From: Strongylocentrotus purpuratus
Lineage: Eukaryota; Echinodermata; Echinoidea; Camarodonta; Strongylocentrotidae
Length of the DNA stretch: 64,000 nt
NCBI RefSeq assembly: GCF_000002235.5
Contig: NW_022145611.1
Location: 15,036,882 to 15,100,881, forward strand
Reading direction: 5' to 3'
The translations under genes were made by a program, and so were the position numbers. The stretch's first letter is position 1. Each line of letters starts with the position of its first letter. This document shows positions 13,085-25,197 of the stretch, in pieces. The notes under the pieces are model-generated. The model was not told the DNA's origin, searched no databases, and saw only the letters and a program-made list of their open reading frames with translations.

Positions 13085-14264
13085 AAAAGGGAATAATGTT
13101 ACATTGTCTATTCAGCTTTGAGAAGCGGTATTAATCGAGTGTTAAGTTCTGTTAGAAATTAAAGTAAATTGTTTGTTTGTAAGAGACTTTTTTTTTATTC
13201 ATGTGAAAGAATATCATTAGATGAGACTGTCATGAACGGATTGCTCTCAAAATTATTCATTTTTCAAATGACTAATGTAGTTTGGATCAAGTGTTGGTGA
13301 CACATGTCTGTACAGTCCCTTAACCGATTCTCCGTGTGCAGTGCGTTTCGTTGTGTCTGGTTTCCCGTGCAACTTAGTCAGTTCATTCAATTTGCTAAAT
13401 CCCAAACCTCAACACACTAGTAACCCCGCTGACGCAAAATATGATATTAATTCACTCTGAAGTCTCGGTGGTTTCTTTCATAAAATGTGGTGACCAGTAA
13501 TCGACATTAAGAAGTGTTAAAAATGCCCAGCTGAGGTGGGAGTATCAGATAAAGTTCGGCTTTTGTTTTATGGCAGCAATGGCGAACCAGACCAACATGC
13601 CAATCAAGTTTTAAGCGATGCCAATTAATGAGGTGTGCTAATCGAAGTTTTCCCGCAGGTTCAACCGTACACTACTCACAAGCCCATTATACCTTTATAA
13701 AATCTTTTGTTTTTCCTAAGGGAATTCAAAATGGCGGTCGTACCTTACGAGTATAATCCTGTTGCACCTAACCCATAGAAATGACAATACATTGATGTAA
13801 AACAGAAAGTAGGCCTCTTACTGGACTTTTTCAATAAAGGAAATGAAGAGGTTTATTATACTTAGATTATATAGCCAAGATAATAAATTGCTATTATATC
13901 TAAGAGACTGATTGTTCCTTTACCCGCTATTATTTTGATTACGTCTTTGTTTTGTGAGTGTATTTCATATATTGCATTGAAGGTGAAAAGTATCACTAGC
14001 TGTTTGTTTTTATATGCTATCAGTAATGCTACGAAAAGTGTACATTTCTTATAACCCCTCGTAATACTGAAATTCCCTTCACGTATTTTAATTTACTTTA
14101 ACCCCAACCTGGGTATAGGATCACATATAACAAAGGATATACCTCAGACTTACTTCATTCGTTAAACCAAATTTTTTAACAAAAGGTTATGATACAGGCC
14201 TTAGTGCTTAAAATGGTTTAGTATGGTTTTTGATTTCCTACCTACTCGAACCTTATTTTCATAA
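13085..14264. other. Unassigned non-coding DNA upstream of a LINE
   Basis: No recognisable gene. The 5' boundary of the LINE starting near 14265 is unclear and could lie somewhat upstream in this stretch. Confidence 0.4.
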
Positions 14265-14819
14265 ATGAAATTGTATGTTCTATTCAAAATGGTTGCAAGA
14301 AACTTACACAACAATATTATGCAATCTGATTTAAAATGGAATTTACATGTTAATGATTTTGTCAACAGTTGCAATAGAAAACTGTACATGTTGAGAGAAC
14401 TTAAGAAATTCAATTTACCTTTGAAGGATTTAGTGACAATATACGCAGGTTATATACAACCACTTTTTTAATATTGTGTTCCAGCGTTCTATAGCAGTCT
14501 TGCAGTAGAACAAAATAATAATCTTGATAAAATACAACGTAGAATATGTAAGATTATTTTAGGGCCTAGTTAAATTGCCTATTCTAATGCATGTCAAGCA
14601 TGCAATTTATCAACTCTTGAGGAGAGGAGACTAGCACTTTGTAAAAAATTCGCAAACTGTTTTTCAAATCACTCTATTTGTCAGACCTGGCTACCACAGA
14701 AAAAACACACTAATATATATCTTCTCCGTATTCCCAGTTATCAGCAAATTCAATTCAGAACAAACAGGTTTAAAAATAGCCCACTGTCATTTATGGTTGA
14801 TATACTCAACAAAAGTTGA
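14265..14819 (+). pseudogene. CR1/Jockey-like LINE, C-terminal part of reverse-transcriptase ORF
   Basis: One frame runs 184 codons to a TGA at 14817-14819, interrupted by two in-frame stops (TAA near 14469 and TAA near 14572). It reads in order MQSDLKWNLHVNDFV, CNRKLYMLRELKKFNLPL, LVTIYAGYIQPLF, YCVPAFYSS, LDKIQRRICKIILGPS, LSTLEERRLALCKKFA, and RTNRFKNSPLSFMVDILN. This order is the standard thumb and C-terminal tail of CR1/Jockey-group non-LTR reverse transcriptases (family form: SDLKWxxHV, RKLYxLRxLKRFGL, YxxYIRPxLEYxxPVW, LExIQKRAxRIILG, LxxRRxxLCxKFA). The palm domain and endonuclease are absent, so this is a 5'-truncated copy. Two stops over 184 codons suggest a moderately old insertion. 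No host gene is implied. Confidence 0.9.
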
Positions 14820-15175
14820 AAAAAAGTTGTTTTTATTACTTTCATCGTTATTGTAGGTATATACTGAGTGCTTATCTCCCCCCACCCAAAGTCGGCTGTT
14901 TAAAATGTGCATATTTTAATCCTTTTACCATGCTTGTATGGACTTTTATGACAAAATAGGAAATTTGTAAACAATGTGTTTATGGATTTAGTAACAGAAT
15001 CTAAGTCCTATTATTTATATTGCTAGTTTTTAACATGTATATCTTTAAAAGTGTTATCTACTGTACCTAATATGTAAACAAGGTCATTCCAACCATGGCT
15101 GTCTTTCATATAAAATGTATTTTTATGAACCATGCTTGTGCTATAATAATTAACATTTTGAATTGAATTAAAACC
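14820..15175 (+). mobile_element. LINE 3' untranslated region and tail
   Basis: AT-rich sequence directly following the LINE ORF. It ends in a short repeat-like tail at about 15155-15172 (TTTTGAATTGAATTAAA). Tails of short GAATT-type units are common at CR1/Jockey-type 3' ends, so I place the 3' end of the insertion here. No target-site duplication could be recognised. Confidence 0.6.
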
Positions 15176-15183
15176 GCTAAACC

Positions 15184-16063
15184 AAATCAAATCAAAATTA
15201 AATCAAATATTTAGCGGTATATAACAATTAATGCCGGTAAGATGTGACTGGGGCTTTAAATTATCACCAAATTTTCATCCATGCTGTCTTTCTCTCTATT
15301 TTCCCTCACACGCCTCTTTCCTGTGTCGTCGCTATTCATCATAAGTGATGCATTCAAGACGCTATTCTTGAGTGTTGTATTCAGGTTGTCCAAATTTCCT
15401 GCTTCGTTCCATTTTAGTAATTAAGGGACAAACTGAAAGGCACGAGTTCCGGGCAATTTTCTTCCTTCTACCTTCCTCCTAACTTTGCAGCAAATATGCA
15501 TGATGATTTTTCATCAAACAAATTGGTTCGACAATCAAGATTCATATTCGTTACAATCAACGTCATGTCATACTCTTGAGTTGGGATTTATATTGCGATT
15601 ACAACTTCTTTTTATTTCTTTTTATCAAAAGATTAAAGGCAGCTATCTTAAAATCAGTGGGTGGCAGGTATCGGGTTTGAAGTTACCCCCATCAGACATC
15701 CAAGTAAGCAGGTAGGCGCTTGTTGATAAGTTAGAAGTGAACTAACGGCTTAATTTTTTCCCCCAAAGAACTTTTAACTATAGGGATTTATGTATTACCA
15801 AAGACAAGGCAGTAGCTCATCGATTTGGTTTCAAACCCGGACCCCCACACCACCCCCCCCCCCGTTTCTGAGGTCACCAACCCGCATTCACAGTTGGTTG
15901 TTAACCTGGAGTCAACTCGGATAATGATACATGGCCCAGCATCGTCCAGTCCACAATGAAATTTAACCCGAGGGATAATATCCCGGGCCCCTGTCACTCA
16001 AAATTTAATTTCGACTAACCTGAGTCAGGCGCGGGCTTTACCCGGACATCACACTATAGAGCG
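15184..16063. other. Unassigned DNA with GC-rich, C-run portion
   Basis: The part at 15820-16060 is GC-rich and contains a C13 run near 15852-15864, with words such as CCCGGGCCCCTGTC and GGCGCGGGCTTTACCCGGAC. The composition is unlike its surroundings and may mark an unrecognised mobile-element fragment, but I see no clear inverted termini. Confidence 0.35.
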
Positions 16064-16356
16064 ACCCAATACCTTCATCACTTTTGTCATTAGTTTTCCG
16101 CATTGTGTCTTTGTTTAATAGACAATTAAAGAGTAACGCTTCTAAGACATGAAACATGAATATATAACAAACCACTCATGTTAATTAATTACCCATCTAG
16201 TCATCTCATTTACCCAATACCTTCATCACTCTTGTCATTAGTTTTCCGCATTGTGTCTTTGTTTAATAGACAATTAAAAAGTAACGCTTAGACATAAAAC
16301 ATGAATATATAACAAACCACTCATGTTAATTAATTACCCATCTAGTCATCTCATTT
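16064..16356. repeat. Tandem duplication, two ~148 bp copies
   Basis: Copy 1 is 16064-16211 and copy 2 is 16212-16356. Both begin ACCCAATACCTTCATCAC and end CCCATCTAGTCATCTCATTT. They differ by a 3 bp deletion in copy 2 (near 16289) and a few substitutions, so the duplication is recent. Confidence 0.97.
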
Positions 16357-16732
16357 ATTGACTGAGAAAGAAAACTTAAAGTGAACCACGCCAACAATAT
16401 GGTTAAAATTGATTTAATGAAAATCCCTTGTAAACATAAAGTGTTCGTCAGCTTGTAAGCATTTATTATATCAGATAATAGGCACCTAGCTCTCAATGCA
16501 TATAATGAGAAGTCGAAGCGAAATAATTCCAAGTTTCATAATCTTGGTAAATGGCTTTTACTTACCACTATCCAGCTCTTCCTCTTGCGCCCCAGATAGG
16601 AGCCCAAAACATTCATTCATATAGCCATCTTTCACATACTGGTTATTTCAGACATAAACGATTGATAAAAAAATACACGCAAGAGGCAGTTTTATTGTAC
16701 TGTCATTTGCCACGTTGTACCACACAAAATCA

Positions 16733-16755
16733 CGCACACACACACACACACACAC
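16733..16755. repeat. (CA)n microsatellite
   Basis: Short pure CA repeat. Confidence 0.9.
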
Positions 16756-18466
16756 GCGTTCGATAGGTAGGGTTAAGATCGATGGTTACGCCTATGATTA
16801 CATACAGGTAAGATTAACTTGTGGCTTTGATTCAAATACTGGCTACGGTTCTAATGCTCCCTCGAATTTGATGGATATTTGAAAACCCCTTAAGTTTCTT
16901 CTATTTATTTTGACACATATTTGTTCACACCATGGAATCAACTGGCAAACAGCTGTAGCTTTAGGATGTACTCATAATGCGGAATACCAAGGTCTGTGTT
17001 ACATATGCGTTAACATCTATCACACGTTATTGGGTTTCTCTTACATGGTGAGAATTCTAAAAGAACCTTCAGAATTTAATTTGCATTTGTTGTGTGGTAA
17101 ATGGATTTTCCTTGACTTTGTATTATAAGAATTACGATGTGAAATGCTAATGTTCTCAGATGCCGACTTTCATTCTTGCATAGTTTACAACGTAAGGTAT
17201 TGTGTGAAATACAAAATCATACTGAAATATATATGACCAATTTAAGATCATTAATTTTAGGACTTCACTAACTAGCTAGTTATGATACCAAAATTCTATA
17301 AATTTCCATGTAGTGACATACCTCTTCAGATTGTCATTTCTAATTTTCTTTGTCTTCTTTGCCCAAGATAATCAAATGATCCATATCAGATTAAGGGATT
17401 AGAATTAAGGAGTTGTAAAACGGGATTTCGTCTTTCATTAGCTTGGAGTAGACAACTATCTTTGCATTTTATAGGATATAGCTTATATTTAGCCTCTACT
17501 CTCAGCAGACATGGCAAATATGCTTATCATACCTCACTCATCTTTCATTCGAAAGCATGTTCATCAGATGTGAACCCGGCAATGGAAGTCGATCTTTATG
17601 ACATGAAATTCATAAGGATTAATTCCCTAATCCAGGGATCACGGTAAAATGGTTCTGAGTGGCTCAAAATATTGAACGGATTAAACGCCACTTTAACGAT
17701 AGTTTCTTTCGACATACATTTCCATCTCTCATCTTTTCCTACATACTTCCATATCGATCTGCCTCTTCCAGTAAATGGACACGAAATTGTAAGCCCTCTA
17801 AATTCCCTATTCCCTTGGAGAAAAAAAAAGCAGGGAAGCATATTTCCCTTTCTGAATACAAACAAGCACGCTCCATTTGACAAGAAATGAACGGAATCGG
17901 GTCTTTTCCCAGTCATCAACGAAGAAGGGAAAATGTAAAAAAAGAGGTCGAAATGTATCATGCGGAATTAGGTTAAAACCTGTTTTGATCAGTGGCAAAG
18001 ATTGAATCCAGCCATTCATGAGGCACTGGCATCGAGGTAGGGCACGACCCTTAAAACAAAATAAATGTAATACGTCTTTGAAATGCCACTGATTGGGACG
18101 GGGCGGGGGATCCGGGAAGAGGCCCTATTGTGTTTTTTTTTTGTCTCTTTGCATGTCTTCCTTTTCCATTCTTTTCTTTTTGCCCCCATCCCCAGAAGTT
18201 GTTCATCATTTAATCTAAAAGGTAATGTTAAGTTTAGGTCGTGTACTTACATTGTTTGAAATACTGTTTGATAAAAGGAAAAGTTCATTGTGCAGTAAAT
18301 AGATTTACCATGATGTTTTGTGAAGCTTTGGAATCATCAAAATGACCAAAAAATTAACTGTGTCTTATTGAAAATTCCAACAACAAAAAATCATTCATTG
18401 TATTCGTAAATGTGACTACACGCATGTAAAAAGGGAACTTCATATAAACTTTCACATTTGATATAG
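16756..18466. other. Unassigned non-coding DNA
   Basis: No gene recognised. The overlapping open frames on both strands at 17596-18019 are mutually antisense and lack motifs. A short G-rich patch is at about 18093-18120. Confidence 0.4.
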
Positions 18467-18892
18467 TCATATGTTGAAAATTAAAATTATCCAACCTTGA
18501 AGAATATATCGTAGTACACGATTTAACACTCGTTGGGAGACTATTCTATAGTTCAAGGCCATGGTGTCGGATAAATTATGCGCAATTAGCAATTTTTGGT
18601 TTGTCAAATGAAAGTTTCGTATCGGATACAGGTTCTGAAATGCCGGAGGAAGAAGGGTATTGAAGTATTTGAACATAAAGATTACAACCTGCAAGGTATT
18701 GATATACACACAATTTAAAGATTTCAGCTCCTGAAATACAGGTTCTGAATTTGCAAGAATGGATGATCCGGTACAAATGCAAAAATCCCTTGTATGCAAT
18801 AAATGAATGAGATTTAGTTTTTTCTTCGCACCACTTGCCGAAACACTATTACAAGTAATATGTGGAAGTACCATTTTCTTAAAGAGTAACAA
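18467..18892 (-). pseudogene. LINE reverse-transcriptase C-terminal relic
   Basis: The minus-strand frame is open over about 141 codons. In order it contains VLPHITCNSVSASGAKKKL, TGSSILANSEPVFQELKSLN, then VVIFMFKYFNTLLPPAFQN and FHLTNQKL. Non-LTR reverse transcriptases carry, after the catalytic palm, the series IYPHLxYCxxVWGxx, LLxLQKRAIRIITxxxxxAHSxPLFxxLxIL, then FMFKYxNNLLPxxF and a Y(N/H)TRxxxx segment; the order and spacing match. The final part has drifted. The catalytic palm and endonuclease are absent, so this is a fragment. The LQKRAIRI and VW positions are degraded, showing it is old. This family is clearly different in sequence from the LINE at 14.3 kb. Confidence 0.75.
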
Positions 18893-19086
18893 TATTTTGA
18901 TTTTAAAAAAATTGTTTTATTTTTAGAATAACACCTACACCTTTATATAAAGATGTGGTAATATCATGTTAATGGTCATTCCATGTTAGACATACATCAA
19001 CAATATCCTTGACTTCGATATGTCAACATCTACCAAAGATATTCTTTCATGACTATAATTTTGTGGAAATCGGTCTTTAAAAAAAC

Positions 19087-19235
19087 TCTCCTTTCCCTCT
19101 CTGTCTCTTGTCCGTTCTTGTCCTCCTCTTTCTCCTCCTCCTCCTCCTCTTCCTCCTCCTCCTCCTCCTCCTCCTTCTCCTCTTCCTCCTATTCGTCCTC
19201 TTCCTCCTCTTCCTCTATCTCCTCCTATCTCTCTT
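19087..19235. repeat. (TCC)n/(TCT)n pyrimidine microsatellite
   Basis: Long pyrimidine tract dominated by TCC and TTCC units. It gives poly-Ser on the plus strand and Gly/Glu/Arg-rich frames on the minus strand. Pure polypyrimidine on one strand is compatible with triplex (H-DNA) formation. Confidence 0.95.
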
Positions 19236-19295
19236 GTTCGTACCCACATTATCTATATTAAAATTCCTGACATGACTATGCACTTTTCGAAAAAA

Positions 19296-19705
19296 TTGTC
19301 TTTACTTTGGTTCTTTATTTCATTGTTATTTCTTTATTTCTTATTTTTTCATTTTTCATTTTTTAATACATGATTCATACATTTTCTACAAATTCTACAA
19401 AAATAAATCGAATCAAATCAAGTCCCTTGACGACGGATGTGTGCGTGTCATTGGTATCATCATCAATGCACACGATTAGCTCTATTGTCACACTCGCTAA
19501 TTTTTGTTACTGTGGTTCTTTATTTCATTATTTTTTCTTTATTTCTTTATTTTATTTTTTTAAATTTCTAATACATGATTCATACATTTTCTACAAATTC
19601 TACAAAAATAAATCGAATCAAATCAAGTCTCTTGACGACGGGTGTGTGCGTGTCATTGGTATCATCATCAATGCACACAATTAGCTCCATTGTCACACTC
19701 GCTAA
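19296..19705. repeat. Tandem duplication, two 205 bp copies
   Basis: Copy 1 is about 19296-19500 and copy 2 about 19501-19705. Both contain GGTTCTTTATTTCATT, AATACATGATTCATACATTT, CGAATCAAATCAAGTC and CATCAATGCACAC, and end CACACTCGCTAA. Period is 205 bp. The 3' two-thirds is nearly identical while the T-rich part has slipped. The same 40-codon peptide is read from both copies, but there is no evidence that it is expressed. Confidence 0.95.
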
Positions 19706-19978
19706 ACAAGATTGTGACTTAAGCAGAGTTTATTGCATGTGCACCCTAAGTTTCGTTGAAAATGTTATGCCTTAAGCGCTTTCCTCTAAATCTCAAATCG
19801 CATGCGTGATAGCAATGTAAATGTGAATTGATAGCTGATATTAGATCCAAGTGTAAAAGTCAGACTATGGATGAAAAAAGAATAGTTTAATCTGTTTTAA
19901 AAGACGAAGATATTACTGGGTGTACGGACTAACCTTTCTGAAGCTCTATGTTCATATCTTCATTGGATTTCCGCTGGC

Positions 19979-19982
19979 TCTG

Positions 19983-20015
<33 letters not shown>

Positions 20016-20092
20016 TTTAATCTCTCTCTCTCTGTCTCTCTCTTTCTTTCTCTCTTTCTTTTCTCTCTCTCTCTCGGTCTAGCTCTCTACCC
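19979..20092. repeat. (CT)n microsatellite
   Basis: CT dinucleotide and CTTT/CTCT pyrimidine tract. A complementary GA tract lies about 180 bp downstream. Confidence 0.95.
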
Positions 20093-20268
20093 TTCCTTTT
20101 ACATATTACAAACCATCGCGTTTAACCATTAAACCAATGATCTATATTCTATATGAATCTTAACTACGACTTTTGGATCATTAGCTGATTTTTAATAATT
20201 AATATACATTTGATAGAGAAGGATATATTATTTAATTTATCCTGGTACTTGAAAAATAGGCATTTGAA

Positions 20269-20269
20269 T

Positions 20270-20303
<34 letters not shown>

Positions 20304-20425
20304 TTGGGTAGAGAAGTACACATAAAAGAAAGAAAGAGGCAGGGAGTTGGATCAATGGGTGAAAGAGACTGATAGTAACATATTAAACAGGAGAGAAAGG
20401 GAGAGAGAGGGAGAGAGAGAGGGAC
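20269..20425. repeat. (GA)n tract with G10 run
   Basis: A (GA)12-13 run from about 20269 leads into a G10 run at 20294-20303. After a short spacer come further GA and GGGA blocks near 20391-20425. Leu/Ser/Pro-rich minus-strand open frames are translations of the repeat. Confidence 0.95.
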
Positions 20426-23364
20426 ACACACGGAGAGGTGGAGGGGTAATGCAGAAAGTTAATGCGATACCGATTAAAACGTGAGAAGCTATTGAACAGG
20501 CGACGTGTCTGACTGCATGGTCACGTGGTCTCTAAAACGCTATCATATAGAACATGTTTGTGCCGCCATGCCGGATGTGACATGGGTTTAAATCAGTTTT
20601 TATCAATGCACAAATGAAATTTCTGCTATAAAAGATATGTTCCAAGGCGTGCCCATATTTTAACGAGGCTCACCGGGGACGTCTTAACTCACTTTCTCAC
20701 CCGGGCCGTCAATTATGCCTAGAAATCGGCTAAATGCCACCATGATCAGAGGGGTTTTTAAAGAGGGAAAGAGAGATCCGCGGTGCGAAAATTCTAGGCG
20801 ACATGTTATCCACTCGTCTTTCACACGCCCTGGGAAATGAAAGGGGAGAAATTGAAGCGAATCTCCGTCCAATATCTCCCCAAAATACGTCTAAGCTCAA
20901 ACGGGATGCGCAGGTTAAGCCGAAAATTAATAGTTTCTCACGTGTCAGGGAAAGAGACGAGGTGAAGTGGGGCAGCTAAAGGGGGTTGTCTTGGTCACCT
21001 TAATAGGTCTGGAATCCCTCTCCATCTACCCAGCCAGATCTAACGGGGTAACACGATGCAAATGGAATTGATAATGGGGATAAACCTGTAAAGCCAGCAG
21101 AAAATTGACGATTATTTCCTGAAGTAAATGAACTCTTAAAGTACAATTGCGATGATTTTGTGCCGTGAAGGCCAGCTCATATTTCATTTTCTCGATAGAT
21201 GAAATACAGGAAAGAGAGATAATGAGTGGCATCGCAAGAGGACTGACAGTTATATTCTGATAAAAAAGAAGTAATAACTAAGTAAATGGGACGTTCAGAT
21301 ATCATGATTGAATTTCTCCTTTTTACATTCTTCCATTAAGACGCTACATGGGTGATAGGAGAGGAGGCAGGTGTCCAAATTCAAATAGCAAAACTATCAT
21401 TAGAACGGTAAAGAGACAGAACATGAAAAGAAAATGTAACAAGGAGAAGTGGACGACGCAGCAGTCTCTAGCTAAGCCCTAATAGGCTCGGTCGCTCTGT
21501 CTGCTCGCATTCCCTCCAACATCTAAGTGCCACCCCTAAATGAACGGGCTCATGCTACGCCACTGATATCCATTAGGTTACCGACCAAGACTGATCCGAC
21601 GAGCAGAATGACATCGAAATAAAAAAAAACGAAAAAAAAAAAAACAGCCGACCTAAATCGGTTGTGGAATACAGCAATACTCCATATCAAAACTATAATT
21701 TTTTCCATTTCTGTCATCGTAGTCTCCATGTTTACATGAGATAAAAAGAGCAAGATTGAAGGAAAGGATAAGCAAGATGTACATAATCAACTCTAGAACA
21801 GTATGCTCCGATAATACAAGCGGCTCGTCAGCCAAGCAAGCTGGATTTAAAGAAGATTTTTACGAGTAGACATGGTGATTTTATAAATGTCAAGATTTTC
21901 AGAATGAGATAAAATGCTATAAACCATGCTTGGATGTCGTTTGGGACAATTTCTCAAATTATTCCCTGAAATCATGAATGAGAACACCGCTATCGCTTCA
22001 TAGAGTCAAATATTTGGCATTTGACAGGATTGTCAATTCAAGGGGGCAGGGACCAGCCAAACACGAACAAATAACTCTCATAACAGTTTTGTTATTGTGC
22101 TATCTGAAACACACACCAACCACACACCCACACAAAACACACAAACTCAAACACAAAACAACAACCACAAAAAATCCCAACAAAACACTTACTGGAGAAT
22201 TTAGACGAGATGAATTACTTCCTACACATTCATCCACATAAGAGGCTAACCTGGATCACAATTACTAGCAAATACAGGTATCACGAACATTAACAAAATT
22301 AACATAGATGCTATTCGAAGACATTGTTTAAGTTAGAAGAGATAAGAGAAACTAGAATTAAATGTGATGGAGGTGATGGAAATGAGGTGACCTAATATAT
22401 TATGACACAATAAAGCATGTTTGTAACAAAAACTGTAATATTGCTGTCGTTTTGAATTCAGGTTTACCCCGAATGAGGATGCGGTTTTTCTCGGATGTCG
22501 CCTTTTTCGCCGCTCCGCGACCCTAACTATCTTCTATCTATCTTTCTGCCACAAGTACACCACGATGAGGGACAGGAAATCCGTCTGCAAATGTCACCCA
22601 TTCACTCCCATATTGTGTGTCTTAGTTAGACCCTGGACTCGACCGGCAGTATAGTATCTTCCAAGGTTATATTCAGGCACTAGCTTTTGTAAGGAGGGGT
22701 GAGGGGGGCAACTTTTCCCTCCTGACAGATTTTCATTCCAGAATTTGTTTGAGCCGTCTGTTATGTACTAGTTGTTGTAGGGGTACGTGCACGATTGCAT
22801 TTGGAAATGAAAGAAATGTATATACATGTACTTCTTCAAAATGCTTGTTTTGTCTTCTTTACAAATAGGTCAGTTTGGAGGGCGCCTCCGGAACAAGAAC
22901 CAGGGTCCTTAAAAAGAAGTTACTATACCTTACTGGACTATATGGATCACAGTAGGCCAAGATGTTTTCCCCTCCTGAAGCAAATGCCTGGAAATACGCC
23001 ACTGGTTCAGGTAAGCTCGCGATGACAGATAAAACGTATATGTTTCAATATTACATACATATTTATGGGATGATGGGGCTACAACCTTAAAATTTCACGG
23101 TCTTTATGTTTCGAATGTATCACCAAGGATATTGGAATTAAGAACATAATAAACATCGAGAGTAATATTTTATATATACTGGTCTGAGCACAGCTATAGT
23201 AAGGCGGTGAAGTTCATCCGATAAACGAGTACACTAATATCTTTTATATAACGTTGGTAACGTGTGGGAAAACTAACTCGAGCTTTTCAGTGGCATTTAT
23301 CAAGACCTTGATTTCAGGCAGGGCAAAACACAGCTTACTGAAAACCACTTTGTAAGAGCCCTTG
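20426..23364. other. Unassigned DNA with GC-rich patches and mobile-element ends
   Basis: No gene recognised. Positions 20640-21250 are richer in GC and low in simple repeats but show no convincing frame. GCTACGCCACTG at 21554-21565 and TACGCCACTG at 22995-23004 are minus-strand copies of the CAGTGGCGTA terminus seen elsewhere in the window and probably mark fragments of DNA transposons. An ACACA/AAACA-rich patch lies at 22110-22185. Confidence 0.4.
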
Positions 23365-23496
23365 GTCTTGTTGCATAAAACCTACCGTTCCATTGATGGT
23401 AACCCTGCCATTAATGGTAGCCTCCATGGAAATCTTGATTTGATTGGCTGTTGAGTGATGTTGCCGTGGTAGTTAATATTTATGCAACTATGCCCT
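23365..23496. mobile_element. Short foldback MITE, GTTGCATAAA termini
   Basis: Left end GGTCTTGTTGCATAAAAC and right end TTTATGCAACTATGCCC are imperfect inverted copies (rc GGGCATAGTTGCATAAA). Between them are paired words such as CCATTGATGGTAAC and CATTAATGGTAGC. The layout matches the short GGGC..GTTGCATAAA foldbacks that I associate with marine invertebrate genomes, related in style to the element at 28.4 kb. No clear target duplication. A G13 run follows at 23508-23520. Confidence 0.55.
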
Positions 23497-23801
23497 GGTT
23501 TGCGCACGGGGGGGGGGGGGTATATCGCTTAAAATGAATTTTTAAAAAGTGGACAACTTTTGTAAATGTGTCTATATTTACCGCGTTTCCATGAACAATC
23601 GTGCATTTTTTACTTAAGAACTACAATGTACTACTATAAAAAAAGATGGCTGCATTTTTACTTCTGTCAGAATTGGCAAATCGCCCCCCTTGCCTCTCCT
23701 TTGAATAATTATGCTCGTCAAACTTGCCAATTGACAATATTAATTATGATGATAATAAGAATATATTTGTAATATATATATAAGCAAGTTTAGTGAAACT
23801 G

Positions 23802-23802
<1 letters not shown>

Positions 23803-23832
<30 letters not shown>
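23803..23832. repeat. (TA)n microsatellite
   Basis: Pure TA repeat of about 15 units, with a shorter TA run near 23772-23782. Confidence 0.95.
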
Positions 23833-23837
<5 letters not shown>

Positions 23838-25174
23838 GTGTTTTTACATATATATGTATATTTTGATAGTCTAGTTAGCATTTGCTTTAAAATTCAACGA
23901 AATTTTTATCGTATACTTAGATGTACATGTAATTACATGTACGTCAAATCGAGTGGATAGTAATATGCAAGCATTCAAAGATGATTATTGGTGCTTGCTC
24001 GTCTACGCGTCTGTTCGATCATATATTTAGTTTCGTAATACCATATAATACGTTACTTATCTTTCTTTCATATTCATTTATCCCCATGGGGGAAATATTA
24101 CTACTTTACAGTCCAGGTTTGTTATTCCCATAATGTGTAAGGGGAAAACAACTTGGGCAGACGCGGAATTAACATGTCGCAAGGCCGAAGCTCTTTACCG
24201 CCAATCTATCATGAGTACATTTCTTCCACCATAAAATATGTCGCTGGTTCATTTTCTCCAAGTTTTATCATGTAAGGAATAATGAAGCCACATGTTAATT
24301 TACAATCAGTGTTTTATATACTTAATAAAGTGATGCTAGGACAATCATTCCCAGCTCAGGCTTCACCCCGGACAACTTCTGACCAAGAAAAGTGTACCCG
24401 CCAGACGACTAGCCACGAGGACTGTTCCTTGGGATCAACTATTGCTCTGGGAAAACTAGGCCTAAACGAGTACCAACCTAAAAATACCTCTTGTGATGAA
24501 TGTTACAATCCCGATATACTTTGAAAATTTCTTTAAGATTATCAATCAATATTAATAGGATAACTGTATGGGCTCCTTGTATAGGATGACAATATGTCTG
24601 CATGGGGGTAGTTGATTCCTATTTGGGTACGGGATTATTCCTATTGGATATGGGATGCTATTTTTAGAAGTAGTTGTTTGGAATAAATGGTGGTATACAT
24701 ACATGCATGCTTGATCTAACCCCCTTCCCCCCCCCCCCCCCCCCCACCAAAAAAAAAATGGTATACGGTAAAATAATTGTACTCGAGTGCAAAACGTACG
24801 TTGCACGCAATTACCTTGTGCACCAATCACTTGGATTTCTTTTTACCAGTGTACATGGTATGGAATTAATGTGAAGGATTATTAGGCTCATGCACGAATC
24901 CACTGTATAGAAGATAGTGGTCAATGATTTCCGCGCCCCCCCCCCCCTACCCCGAAAAAATGAAGATGAAGAAGAAGAAAAAAAGAAGCTCAACTGACAT
25001 CCTAAGAGAAAAGAAAGTCTACCCAGAGGCACTGAAGTCTATTAGTACCATACCTAAGAGATGGTCATGAATTCCTTTACAACCCATCAACTTAGTCAGA
25101 ATTCTTACAGTCCTTTACGTAAAAATGACATGACATCCGTCACTATCACCGTTCTTTTTTGTTCAAAGTGTGTA
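23833..25174. other. Unassigned DNA with C-run tracts
   Basis: No gene recognised. A C19 run followed by an A-rich run lies at 24727-24758, and a C12 run near 24937-24948. The 80-codon frame at 24282-24524 (Ser/Thr/Gln-rich, six Cys) has no recognisable family. Confidence 0.4.
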
Positions 25175-25197
25175 AGAGAGAGAGAGAGAGAGAGAGA
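25175..25197. repeat. (GA)n microsatellite
   Basis: Pure GA repeat of about 11 units. Confidence 0.95.

Noticed and set aside
18986-19249. Gly/Arg/Glu-rich minus frame resembling an RGG-type RNA-binding protein
   Set aside because: It is the reverse reading of a (TCC)n microsatellite.
22795-23025. Possible exon bordered by TTTACAAATAG and CAG|GTAAGC
   Set aside because: The 3' part contains TACGCCACTG, the terminus of a DNA-transposon family found elsewhere in the window, so the splice-like border is more likely coincidental.
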